Shown here piece by piece: positions 13,201 to 24,859 of a DNA stretch of 64,000 bases (the first letter of the stretch is position 1; every line of letters starts with the position of its first letter). The notes under the pieces were generated by a model. The model was not told the origin of the DNA and did no database searches. It saw only the letters and a program-made list of their open reading frames with translations. The translations under genes and the position numbers were made by a program. The DNA lies in the NCBI GenBank assembly GCA_014526335.1, contig JACTAT010000276.1:62001-126000 (forward strand). The letters run 5' to 3'. Origin of the DNA: Chrysaora quinquecirrha (lineage: Eukaryota; Cnidaria; Scyphozoa; Semaeostomeae; Pelagiidae).

Positions 13201-16200
13201 ATGTTTCCACACATGTTCCACACATGTTCCACACATGTTCCACACATGTTCCACACGTTCCACACACGTTCCACACACGTTCCACACACGTTTCCACACA
13301 TGTTTCCACACACGTTCCACACACGTTCCACATGTTTCCACACATGTTTCCACACATGTTCCACACATGTTCCCACACACACGTTCCACACATGTTCCAC
13401 ACATGTTTCCACACATGCTCCACACACGTTCCACACACGTTTCCACATGTTTCCACACATGTTTCCACACATGTTCCACACATGTTCCACACATGTTCCA
13501 CACATGTTCCACACACGTTCCACACATGTTTCCACACATGTTTCCACACATGTTCCACACATGTTTCCACACATGTTTCCACACATGTTTCACACACACA
13601 TGTTTCCACATGTTTCCACACGTTCCACACATGTTTCCACACATGTTCCACACACACGTTCCACACGTTTCCACACACGTTTCCACACATGTTCCACACA
13701 CGTTCCACACATGTTCCACACCGTTCCACATGTTTCCACACATGTTTCCACACATTCCACACATGTTTCCACACATGTTTCCACACGTTTCCACACGTTT
13801 TCCACATGTTTCCCACATGTTTCCACACATGTTCCACACATGTTCCACACACGTTCCACACGTTCCACACATTTCCCACATGTTTCCACACATGTTCCAC
13901 ACATGTTTCCACACATGTTTCCACATGTTTCCACATGTTTCCACACATGTTTCACACATGTTTCCACATGTTTCCACACATGTTTCACACATGTTTCCAC
14001 ACATGTTTCCACACATGTTTCACACATGTTTCCACATGTTTCCACATGTTTCCCACATGTTTCCATGTTTCCACATGTTTCCACATGTTTCCACACATGT
14101 TTCCACACATGTTTCCCACATGTTTCCATGTTTACACATGTTTCCACATGTTTCCATACATGTTTCCACATGTTTCCATACATGTTTCCACATGTTTCCC
14201 ACATGTTTCCACACATGTTTCCATACATGTTTCCATACATGTTTCCATACATGTTTCCATACATGTTTCCATACATGTTTCCATACATGTTTCCATACAT
14301 GTTTCCATACATGTTTCCACATGTTTCCATACATGTTTCCAACATGTTTCCACATGTTTCCATACATGTTTCCATACATGTTTCCACTCAACCTATAGGG
14401 CTAAAGTACTGAATCGAACATGTTTCCACATGTTTCCACTTTTTTTATAAAAAAGAATAATATGTTCTTTTTTTATAAAAACAGTGGACACTGTTCCAGA
14501 AAAATGTTGCACCCGACACAGGCCTCTTTAAAAAGGTCTATTGTCTTATCGAACAAACGCTAGAACCACAGCAACAATGTTGGTAGCATTTGTTTCATCA
14601 ACGAAGGCGACGAGTTTAGCCACAGCTTCGGATGTATGTGCAACATCATAAACAACAAGTCGCCCGACAATTTTGTCTAGTTCAGCAAGTCCTTGACTGT
14701 ACGATATTGTTTCTCGGTATACGTCGCTTTAGTATTTTTACGGTCGTCTTTATCAACATCATCCTTCATCACCACCATCATCTCCAAGCCATCATAATCA
14801 TTATCACTATCATCTGTGTCTTTATGTATTAGTGTTTCAACATTTTTTTCAGCATTGATTTTGAAGCTCCCATGTATGTCTGTTCTTGGATTAGAATAAA
14901 TTTTCTGAAAGTATTTGAGAAGAATAATCCCTACACAACAATGAGATGGGTACGATTGATAACCCAGCCCATAGGTAAGCGATAATGTGTTTACACTCTT
15001 TTTATATGAAAATTCATATGAATATTTAACGTTTAACCTAAAATTAGAATGAAAATGATAACACCAAGGCTGAGGCAAGGTAGGAAGAATGTATGCCGGC
15101 CCCGATGTATATTCCGTCAGTTGTTAACTACAAAAAGCCATTGGGAAACGACAACCCTTTCTTGTGATGTCTGTTGTTTCACAGCGATTTCAAGGAGATC
15201 TTTCTGTTGCAATGGAAGTTTCGTACATTTCATTTCATTTCATTTTTATTTTCATTTATTTTGCTTCGAGACACGTTACAATGGCTTTCTAAAAACAGAA
15301 TGGTAATCTAGCTCGATACGATACGATAAAAAATTTTCGATTTCAGTTTTATTTAATTTAAATTTATATAAATACAGAATTTTTTTCAATACTTAATGCA
15401 ATTTCAATATAAATAAAATGTAATAAATTCACCATTACGATTTACATAAATAACATGAGCATTGCCCCCCCCCCATCCCAGGCATTGATAAGGCGTTTGA
15501 ATGCTTTGAGATTTTGTTCAGATTTAATATGGGAGGGCAGTTTATTCCACACAGTCAGTCCAAGTCGGTTATTGCGGGTTGAGCACCAGTCAGCACACCG
15601 AAAACAATGGGATATCCAATGGAATTTAGTCGAAGATTCCAAATGAGAAAACGAGCTTTTCTTTGTACACAATACTTTACGGTTTTACTTGTTTTGGTGA
15701 AGTGAAATTCCAAAAGTCATGGCCAGGGAGAAAAAATACTTTATCTCCCAGCCCTGCCCAACGCAATGCCCGGCCAATGATATAAGGAGCCAGTCCTCAC
15801 TGAAGTGCTGACAAAGTCTGGATAGTCGAATAGACAGTGGCCTATAAACCCTATAAAGTCCAATTTCAGCGTACTTTATATGAAAACTATATCACAGCTC
15901 CATCTCTAGAATTGTAGCTAGGGTAGTAAAATTTCGATCCAGCAGGCGTTTTGATCAACATGGCATCCTTAAGTGAGGATTACTGAAGAGTGTTTATCCT
16001 ATCCCTAAATTATCCCAATTCCCCCTCTGTTATTAGATTTTCGCAATCGCCCGTCAGGAGTCAGGCATCCTACTATCAAAATCACTCAAAACAACAATCC
16101 AAGTTAAACTCTGTAGAAAATTAGTGTTCTTGGTAACTTTCTTCCCCCCTCCTATTTTAGTTCAACCTTCTCTTCTCTTTGAATTCTGATTTATTTTCCT

Positions 16201-19200
16201 ACCCCCACTCCCCTTGTTTCAACCCTACGTCAGTTAGAGACCCCAGAGTATCCACCACCAAGTATAACTATTATACCCCATGTAGTGCGTACCCATTACA
16301 GGACTGCGTTTGCCAGCGTCATTACCTGTGAGAAAATCGTCCTGTTTTGACAATTTTGATATTTTTTATGCCTTGCTTGTTGGAGATCAATTTTTTCTAC
16401 CGTTCTCTTCTTTTCATTTTATTAACCATGCACTCTTAATCTTTTGTAAAGACTCTTTAATCTATAGACTCTTAAGCCAGAACAAAAACATTAAATGATA
16501 AAGTATAACTCTAAGTACAAAATGTTATGAACTATTTCAATCATAGTTCACTTGCATCCAAATATGAGCTTGCTCTTCGAAAGCTCTCCTGCCGAGAGCA
16601 GAGCACAACAGAACTATCCCCGTCTAACACTAATTTTAGATAAAACCATTACTGGCTTTGTCATCAACAAGCATAAGATTTGCATGTTGTTGGAAATAGT
16701 CGCACTAGGGCGATCCCACAAGTGTGATCAGTGGCAAGAAGTGCATATAACTGCACTCTCCCCAGAAAAGACTCAGAAATGTTGCAAATTACAGCGTAAG
16801 CTGCCTGGAAGTCTAACCAATATTGAATGTTTCACACCAGAGTTGGACATGGATGCTTGCCTTGGGAACACGGCCCCCACTCATCATCCGTGCACCCCTC
16901 TCTGGATTGCTGACCGCACCCGTAGTCGGCAGGAACTCCGACCCTCTGTATCGCTACGCCACTGTCAGCACGCTACAAATATCCTAAAGGTTTGGCATTG
17001 CCCGCCCAAACTGGGTTCTCCCCAGGACGGGTCTTGCCCAACCACTGAAACCACAAGCCTGCCTCTTATCACGTCACACTTCCAATGCCCACATATAGTA
17101 TTTACTAATGAAATGTAGTACCGTATGTAATGTATAGTAATGTAGACAGTTTCTATCTATATATGTAGAATGTTTATTGCCTTTGTTGTCTAAATGAAGT
17201 TTATTAGTTGTTGCAAGCATAGATATGGCTTGTTTCTCTGTCGTGTTCTCCGCACAGGAAAAGGGGGCTGATTAATACTGCATATACGCATAACTAAAAA
17301 CAATGCATTGTACCGTACAATATCGAAGGCAACGGAATTATGGTGTGGTGCTTTCTGACGCGCCATGCAGTTTATGAGAGTAATTACAAATTACAATTTT
17401 TTTCAGTTGCGCTTCTGCCTTATTGAAGACCTGCTTGTGGGTCAACAAGGATTTTCTTTACCATGGGCATAATTCATTAATTCATCGGCTTAATTCATTA
17501 TTCAGTAGGACATACAATAACATTTGCTTGAATGACTCTTGTAAAAAAATGAGCATGCTATATTGAAGACATAGCCATGCTTTCAAGAATTTTGCGAAGT
17601 ACAGCATCAAAATATTTAATAGTGAAATATTAGATAATTTTACTATAAAAGCAATTTTGAGGCCATTCTACTAATAACCACCATCAATATACAAATATAA
17701 GTAGGTATGTCAGTGGGGCTAGCCTGTTCAATTAATCATATCTCGTATAGGCTATTAGAGTCCGTAGGGGGTCATTTTAGCAAACGACCAAAAGGTAAAA
17801 AAAGAACATAAAGATCATGGTCGCGATAAAACGATGTTTTACTTCGACAATTCATTCTACTATATAATAAGTCGCTTTGATTAAAAAAGATGCATTTTGT
17901 AAAAATTATAATCTTAAACTTACTTGCTTTCTGGGAGGTTTTCAACCTTGGCTAGTTGCGCTCCGATGGCTTGACAAGCATCCTGAGCTGCCGACCAAGT
18001 TTTCAGCTCACCAAAATATTTGAAACATTTTTTGCCATTAGAACTTTGTAAGAAAAACCACCCAGAAGGGCAAATTTCTGAAAAATGAGTGTAAAAGTTT
18101 AGCTAATTCAATGATACATTTTCAAACTGAACTTTTTAGAAGAATTTATGTGTCAAAGAAGAGTCCACCACAAGCTGCATACAACAATAGATGGGATTTG
18201 AACCTGGACTGCATGACCAGAGAGCAATCGACGTTTCCACTGAGCTATACACGTTTTTTTTTTATAAGAAACCTAGCTCGGGGCCTAGTTCTAAAAGTTT
18301 CTTAATTTTTGGCCCAATTTTAGTTCTTAAAGTTTCTTAACAGTTTCTTAATTTAATGCAAATAAATTGCAGTAAAAGCAATAAAATACGTGAATATAGC
18401 AAGCAAATTATTAATATTATTGTATTACGAAGAATTAGCCATGCTGGTGCGAGAAATCGCACGGAAATGCTTGAGAATTGATTACTACATCCACAAATGT
18501 GAAATTAGTATGTTGGAGAACTGACACAAAAATTTCTTAAGTTTCTTAACTCCATCCTTCTAGTTCTAAAAGTTTCTTAACTTTTGGGGTGTCTAGTTCT
18601 AGGTTTCTTGTAAACCGGTTTCTTATAAAAAAAATTACGTGTAGAGCTTTATGAAATGGCCGATTCATTCTACAAGTCATACAGCCCAAGGCTCTCCTCC
18701 CGTTTGACTTTTTTGTTGAGCTTTTTTCAGCACCATACATATTATTGCTATGAATGACAGACAATAGTATAGATTTTTCCACAACTGGCATTCCACCATG
18801 GAGTAGCATACCACAATAGATTTGTTTGTGTGTTAAGAGAATCTAGTTTAGTGCCCGCGTAACTGTAATACAATTCTCCAGCCGTTTTTGCTTCGTAGAA
18901 GCACGACAGGAACACCATGTTGACAAAATTTGTGTTATTACTAGCTTAAACCGAAGCCACAAACTGGTTCTTCTATCAAGCCAACAACAATGCAACACCC
19001 AGGGCCCAACCCTGTAAGCCCTCTGCCGCCCATCTCCCCCCGAGCAATGTTCACATTATCTGACGATTGTGTAGTGTTATAAAACATACTGACGACCTTA
19101 GTGCAGCAGCTCATGGGAAAACGAACGAACAGCTTTCAGTCTCAATTGCCTCACTGTTATGCCGGTTTAATGAATCGCAAGCCTGAAACTGACGACTGTA

Positions 19201-22200
19201 GGTCACTCTTTGTTGTGTCACTTTCCAAAATAGTCTGTGACCACTATGTGCAAGGGTGTTTCAAATACCAAAAAGCTAGAAACATCACCTAAATCTGTGG
19301 AAGGCACATCATTAAAATCGCATACACTTTCAGCAAAATTCAAGCTGCTTTGGACAATAAACACCAAGAAACAAAATCTGAATGACAAAACAAAATCTCA
19401 TATCCTGACATTATACACTGATACATTTTGATCAATGGCTTCAGAATAAAAGACCTACCAATACACGATGACTTGCATAATGCTGTGGTACTTTTGCTTT
19501 CCATTTCGTTGGGCTGGCATTCTAATGAAAAATGGATTTTATCAGCTTTGTAAATTGCTAAATCTTTATAAATCAAAACAAATGGAAAGGGAAAATTTTT
19601 TGTTGGTAGTAAGTTGGCAGTCTTTCCTCTTAGATTTTATGAAAGTACAGTAGCAACATTATTACAGCAAGGCCCAGCAAATAAGAAACGGAGATATAAG
19701 GAATGTTATGTATAAAACAATTCCCTATTGTATTAAATCAATACCCTGTGTAAAAAAATTATATCTTACATGCGGCGACGCACTGTACTGCATGGCTGAT
19801 AGTTTTCTTAGGGACGGGTGTGCTTGGACAGGATGCTGGGGGGCCTGTGGTCAAATAACGTTCTGGCCTTTATCCCTCCGAAACGTTGCCACAGGTGAAC
19901 AGCTGAAAATTCGTACACATTTCTAATCTACTCTTAACATATCTGTCTCGTTTCTCGGCCTCTGGTGGCCTATCTACAACTCTACGTTAGATTACCTCAC
20001 CCAAGCGTGACATCACATTTTCTGGAATACATAACAGGGCCTCTTTTAACATGTAACTAGTCCCTAGTCCCTATCATTGGCCATCTAGTTTCATAAAGTT
20101 GCCCCCTTAGTACAATGTCCTCCTAGAAGAAAACTACCAAAAACAGCCAATCAGGCCAATCACGAGGTTGTATTTTGAAAAATTTTCTGGGGGAGCATGC
20201 TTCCAGACCCCCCTTACTAGGAGCACCTCGGGGGCACTGTACGCCTTTGGCACATTTACAGTCAGCTCTCGCATCAGTGAAACTTATATAAGTTCTCAAC
20301 CGAAGTAGATATGCCCCCTAGTTATTTCTCCAGCTCTGCACCACTGGTTGTGCACGAATTCCTGACAAAAAGACTGAGAGAAGAATGAACTTGCTAAGAC
20401 TGAGCTTGCACCGTGAAAGAAAGCGCTGAAGATAAAACAATAGAACAATAAGTCCCCTTAAATTTTTTGCCCCCCTAGTTTTATTCCCTTTAAAGAGGCC
20501 CTGATACATAACAGGCTGCTTGCGCCCCCTCTGGTGGGTTGGCACTTGATGATTCACACAAATAACTTTACTTTGTACTTTGTTCATCTACCTTTTGACT
20601 ACCATCTTTGATCATCACCTTAGCACGCACCTACACACCTTTGCCACTATATGGTCGCTCTTGACTGCGTAATTCCTCTCCCCAAGGCGCTTTTGTCGCT
20701 ATGTGGTGTCCCTCATTCGTTTTGTTGCCATTGACTGCGTGCTCTGCCACTATTGGTTTATTTCTTAGTTATTACTTTATATTATCTTTAATAAATACGT
20801 ACTAAGGAAGGGGCCCTACACTACGGATAAAATCAACACCGTGAAGACTATGAGCATAAAACTTTGTCCCTCTACTAACGTTTTCGAGCGTAATCTTCAT
20901 CTGAAGTCTAAATCAAGTCTTTAATCGGACTTCAAGTCTAAATTAAGACATGAAAACATTTTTGAAAGTCTTGAAAACGAGGCCTTAAATGAAAATGTGT
21001 ATCATTGCTTCCATAAGGAGCCAAACTAAATGTCTTCTACAGAGCTGGAAACAGGCGAAACAAAACGAAGTTGGAGCAAATCTCTGAAAGGCGACATCTT
21101 GACAGTCTCGAAAGTCTTGGCATTACTTAATTTTTTCAGTTCAAACATCACTACTGCAAATTTAAAAGTATGCAAGTTGAACTTTTCTGCAAGTTTATGC
21201 TATTCCAGTGACTGTTTGTATTAAGCTAATTCAATTGTGCCCAATGTCTTTATCGATTGTTTTCGTCATATTGTTATGTTTGTATATGAATTTAAGATCC
21301 AAACTTTAAAGCTGTGGTTAAACTAGGAGACATGTCGCGCGCGACATTGCATAATCGGCGTGTCTCCCAGTGTGGCTAGACATGCGAGTGACAAGCGGGC
21401 AACATTTCCCTCGAGTCGCGGAAACAAGAAATGTTTCTGTCGTCTTTAAGAAAAAATTGCGTGTCTCTCGCTTCAAATTTTGTCTCGTGCTACAAAATTT
21501 CCGAGATGGCTAAACTGAGAGACTTCGAGGGGACATGTCATGCCACAATTTCGCGCGCGACAACACGTCTCCTAGTTTAGCTAAGCCTTAAGGCACTCTG
21601 CCATTAATTCATGGAATAGAAAACTCATGTATAATGCACGAAGAGGTTTCTTACCAACGACATTCAACCAGAAATCCGTAGTTTCCTTTATTTTGTTACT
21701 TCGATTGTATACGATAGCTTCATAATAAGCTCCATCTTCTGTTGCTATGTAACTTATGTACAACCTGAGAAAACAAGTGCATACAATAAATTATAACTGT
21801 AAATAATAACTACAAACTATAATAACAATAACTATAATAACTCAAATACACAAATTGAAATGAATAAGTATTAAAATATTAAGTACAAGATAGAAACAAA
21901 TGAAGATGAACAAGGCAGCAGGTTGATATTATATAGGCTTAACTAAAAGCAAGCGGTAGAGTTTAAGACGAAGAGTGAATGAAGGCATCAGAGGTTGACG
22001 AAAAATGAAGAGAGTCTTGAGGGTTTGCGTGTTTCCCTGTTACCTTGAGAAAATCTCCTTGTTCCCCGGAGTTTTGTAGGATTTTTTCAGATTTATAGTA
22101 AAGTGGATTGATAGGAGCATTTTACCTGATCCCTGTTTCCCAATGTTCCCTTATTCTCTTTTTATTGGCCATGTTCTCTTGTTCCCTGGGTACATGTCAC

Positions 22201-24859
22201 AAGTTCCAATGTTCCTTAGAACCCCTAAACAACCTTCAATCTTCGTTTGGCACAAAATTTAAAATTGTGATTCGTAGTTCTATTTAAGAGTTTGAATCTG
22301 TTCACGTCAAAACCAAAAGGCCGGTTCTGTGTAGACAGAAATAGTTCGTTTTATGACTTGGACTCTTAAATTAATTCTATTGGTCTTCCCGCTTCTATAT
22401 CCCGAAAGCTGATTGGTGACAGATTCTCCCTCAAAGAGATGATCCCAGCATAGCCTTCCGCAGTACACAGAACTCAAAAGAAACAGATGAGTCCAAAAAT
22501 ATAGCGGCGTTTTATGTTTCCGTCTAGGTCATAGTCTCCTTTTAAATATCTTTTACTTTATGCAACATATGCAAGAGATTTCTAATCCATTCGACACAGA
22601 TATCGTTTGCCACAGAAAAACGATTTGTTCAAAGTTTGTCAAAGCGTTGTACGTGTTTTTGACAGAAATTTCATTTCTATTTTACCAAACGAGAAACTTT
22701 GCAGATCTTGGGAAGTCCCTTTTGGGGACTTCCTCTTGTGACTTTGTTGTAGTTGTTCATGTAGGGTTATTTTCTGAAATTTCCCGATTGTGACACTCAC
22801 TTTTTCTAAAAGCCAGACTTTACCAGCCATTATCTTGACTGGGTCAGTTAATTTGTTGTACCGTATTTTCTTGAAAAGAAACCACCCTCCAAGATCAGTC
22901 AACCACATTGAAGCCGTAGATTATTATTGTTATGTTAATTATGCTTGTTTGCTTAGGTACTTCATGTAAATAAATATAATTATTATTGCTTGCTACACGC
23001 TGAAGAAAACGTGCCTTCTTCATATACTGTGCTATCTTTATATTGGCCAAATGCTCAAACGTTGTTGGTCAAACATGAAACTTGCTTGTTAAACTAATTG
23101 TTTTACCATTTGTCCACAGTGCAAAACATTTCTCGTTTTCGCTTTTGACAAGCAGAAAATGTCTTTGAAGTTTTTCGAAAGCATTGCGAAGAATTTCAGC
23201 TTTAACAAGCAATATTGTCAACCGTGGCTAAACGTCCAATCATTTCAAAAGTTTGAAAATGTTTGGTCGTTTGGTCGGACCTTTACCTAAGAGAAAAATA
23301 AAACAGTCGCCATAGCAACAGCATGAGAAATTTTGTTAGTCTTTTTTGTACTTAATACACGCTTTTTTTATAAGGAACCTACCTCAAGGCCTAGTTCTTA
23401 AAGTTCCTTATTTTTGGGCCTCTTTTGAGGCAATTGTAGTTCCAAAAGTTCCTTAATTTTAACTGGACATACAGTGAGCAAAGTTTCGAGACTACTCAAG
23501 AAACATTGGATCCATGCTTAACGTACAATTTATGTGATTTTCGACTGCAAATGAATGGAACAGGCTTTCTAATTCTTGATTATTTGCAGTGATAAAAGTA
23601 TTGAACATTCAAAAGTTCCTTAATGATTTTCTCTTTAGAGTATAAGCTCTTGAAATTTTTCGGGCCTTCTAGTTGTAGGTTCCTTATAAAGTGGTTCTTT
23701 ATAAAAAAAGCGTATAGACAATGTTCTAATATTAACAATAGAAAGAGTAGCTAATGATAGCTCCATACCAGGGCTTTTTGTTGCTAATTTTATGTGAATC
23801 CTTTTTCCAAATGATTTCTACTTCGCTTGATGGTTGTGAAATTGTTGAAAAATACGACCTGGCTGTAAGATTGACACATTCTCCAATTTTCAAAGTTATC
23901 GGAGTTTCTTGGAAATTGTACGTTGTTTCACCTAAAAATTAATTATCATTAAAACAGAGAACAGAAATGTAGACAGAAATGTAGGTATACAAATTATGTC
24001 TTATATTTTTTAGTTTGTACACGTGCGCAGTGTACGCTTTTACACACAGAGGTATCTTGCCTTGCCACCAGCATCTTCTGCATCTTCTGCATCTTCTGGG
24101 ATCTTCTGGGGATTGTCCTCGGCGAAAAGATTTCCAGAAACATTACTTTGTTTCTGCTCCTTAACAGTCCCAACATCCCGCTTTTTATTCAAATGAGGAG
24201 CTCTGTACAGATTTTCCTCGCAATTCTCGTATTCGGATTAATAAAAGAAACTTTTAAAAAAGAAACTCGGTATCGACGGGTACTAAGGCTGTTGTGTGTA
24301 CATTATATTTCTGTGAGCTTTCCACCACTCGATTCATCTTACATCTTAGTTAGCAAAAGTTCGGATTTTTTGAAATCTTTAATCGTGTATTTAGGTCATT
24401 CATTTTTTTCCCATGTTATATTAGTCATATTTTTTCATTATCAAATACCTTTCTAATATCAGAAACAGTTAAAAATTGAGTTTCAAGCACAGTTAAAAAA
24501 TCAGCACCGATTACCCATACCATACCAGGCCATACCCAAATCTTACAAACCGCAGATGAAAATGAGAGGCCCGCTGCTGGAGGGACAGGAAAAATTAAAA
24601 CTTTTCAAATAAAACTTGCTTTCAATCGTTCCAAAATAAGCCAAGTAAATACGTGCGTATGTACCCTTAAAAACTCCTAAAACAGTATTGGTTACAAAAA
24701 CCGAAAATTTTAAAGAAATATTTAAAAATAAACATTTTAAAAACTCGTGGCCTAAAAATAGATAGCTTCTTTCTTTGTTGAAAGTGACTTACCCACGACT
24801 TCCAGCTGAAAACTTGCACAAAATGACAAAAAAGAAAGCAAAATGGCGTGAATCTTCAT
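7205..24859 (-). CDS. secreted Ig-like plus C-type lectin domain protein, six exons
   Basis: Exons (minus): 24793-24859, 23769-23931, 21655-21764, 17924-18077, 7460-7719, 7205-7272. All have AG/GT borders and matching phases, giving 273 codons plus stop. Exon 1 encodes a signal peptide (MKIHAILLSFLSFCASFQ). Exons 2-3 give an Ig-like fold (about residues 23-113: GECVNLTA, EIIWKK, EDGAYYEA). Both canonical Ig cysteines are absent, replaced by Ala and Glu. Exons 4-5 encode a long-form C-type lectin domain (about 115-247): CPSGW, KKCFKY, WIGL, EPN at 209-211, WSD at 232-234 and the closing cysteines. EPN plus WSD predicts Ca-dependent mannose-type sugar binding. Exon 6 is short and less certain; its stop is followed by AATAAA. 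Intron 4 (10.2 kb) contains the giant minisatellite. The product is probably an extracellular recognition protein; no transmembrane helix was seen. Confidence 0.85.
8510..8781 (+). repeat. poly(A)-tailed retroelement 3' end
   Basis: An AT-rich stretch ends in GGGCCATCTCGGCCTAGAG, followed within about 10 bp by a run of about 20 A (8761-8781). This looks like the 3' UTR and tail of a plus-strand LINE or retrocopy inside lectin intron 4. No coding part is attached. Confidence 0.4.
9045..9095. repeat. (CAA/CAG)n microsatellite
   Basis: A short run of AAC and CAG trinucleotides lies just left of the minisatellite. Confidence 0.6.
9190..14445. repeat. 5.2-kb minisatellite of 11-12-bp units
   Basis: Head-to-tail units based on CCATACATGTTT and CCACACATGTTT (12 bp), with 11-bp variants lacking one T, fill about 5.2 kb (several hundred copies). 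The array is zoned. CATACATG units occupy both edges (about 9228-9530 and 14150-14395) and CACACATG units fill the core. CACACG(TT) variants cluster near 9780-10215 and 12480-13200, and CATGCTCC variants near 11190-11950. The unit lacks stop codons in most frames, so all three plus frames stay open for more than 1,700 codons. These are not genes. The array lies within lectin intron 4. Confidence 0.97.
14853..14974 (+). pseudogene. AP4M1 exon 16 pseudo-copy
   Basis: It encodes SIDFEAPMYVCS as in the true exon 16 (46100-46216), and both splice-site contexts survive. It is 122 bp instead of 117, with 5 extra bases before the donor, which shifts the frame. The CSG of the true exon has become CSW. 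It is an isolated exon in the wrong gene, so it is non-functional as AP4M1. Confidence 0.85.
15442..15672 (-). pseudogene. LINE ORF2 C-terminal tail fragment
   Basis: A minus-strand frame contains TRNNRLGLTVWNKLPSHIK followed by NLKAFKRLI. This is the typical final segment of jockey/CR1-type reverse transcriptase proteins. It is absent from the paralogous AP4M1 segment, so it inserted here after the duplication or was lost there. Confidence 0.6.
16552..17118 (+). other. unassigned 188-codon open frame in lectin intron 4
   Basis: This is the longest non-repeat frame in the intron, with base composition richer in G and C than its surroundings after about 16850. The protein is cysteine- and proline-rich at the C-terminus (HHPCTPLW, WHCPPKLG), without a recognised domain, signal peptide or splice support. 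Its 5' end overlaps the edge of the duplicated AP4M1 segment. It could be a fragment of an unrecognised transposon, or chance. Confidence 0.2.
18250..18641. mobile_element. MITE, subfamily B (AAGAAACC type)
   Basis: A 392-bp element flanked by TA (18248-18249, 18642-18643). Its inverted ends are CACGTTTTTTTTTTATAAGA and the reverse. Internal AGTTTCTTAA words replace the AGTTCCTTAA words of subfamily A. It is in lectin intron 3. Confidence 0.8.
21306..21590. mobile_element. MITE with GCGCGCGACA inverted repeats
   Basis: About 285 bp. Its left end (TTAAACTAGGAGACATGTCG) and right end are near-perfect inverted repeats of about 40 bp that include the CpG-rich block TCGCGCGCGACA. A second copy lies at 55627-55910 and a weak relative at 44795-44998. 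It is in lectin intron 3. Confidence 0.75.
23358..23714. mobile_element. MITE, subfamily A
   Basis: 357 bp, flanked by TA. It begins CACGCTTTTTTTATAAGGAA and ends in the inverted sequence, with a slightly degenerate final GCGTA. It is in lectin intron 2, about 55 bp from exon 2. Confidence 0.8.

Larger units (their letters stand above)
14533..16571 (+). repeat. diverged segmental copy of AP4M1 intron 15 to intron 16
   Basis: This stretch matches 45282-47758 over its whole length, with indels. Shared landmarks are ATTGTCTTATCGAACAAA at the left end, the TTTTTACGGTCGTCTTTATC block, the AP4M1 exon 16 copy, the TTTCAGCGTACTTTATA block, and an AATATGAGCT word at the right end. It lies in the lectin intron in opposite orientation to the host gene. 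Each copy has private insertions: a LINE tail here, a small MITE in the other. Confidence 0.85.

Noticed and set aside
4486..14445. CRISPR array
   Set aside because: Units are contiguous without unique spacers, and the context is a eukaryotic genome.
9140..14450. Very long open frames (over 1,700 codons on plus, up to about 700 on minus) as genes
   Set aside because: They are translations of a stop-free 11-12-bp repeat; equal openness in several frames argues against coding.
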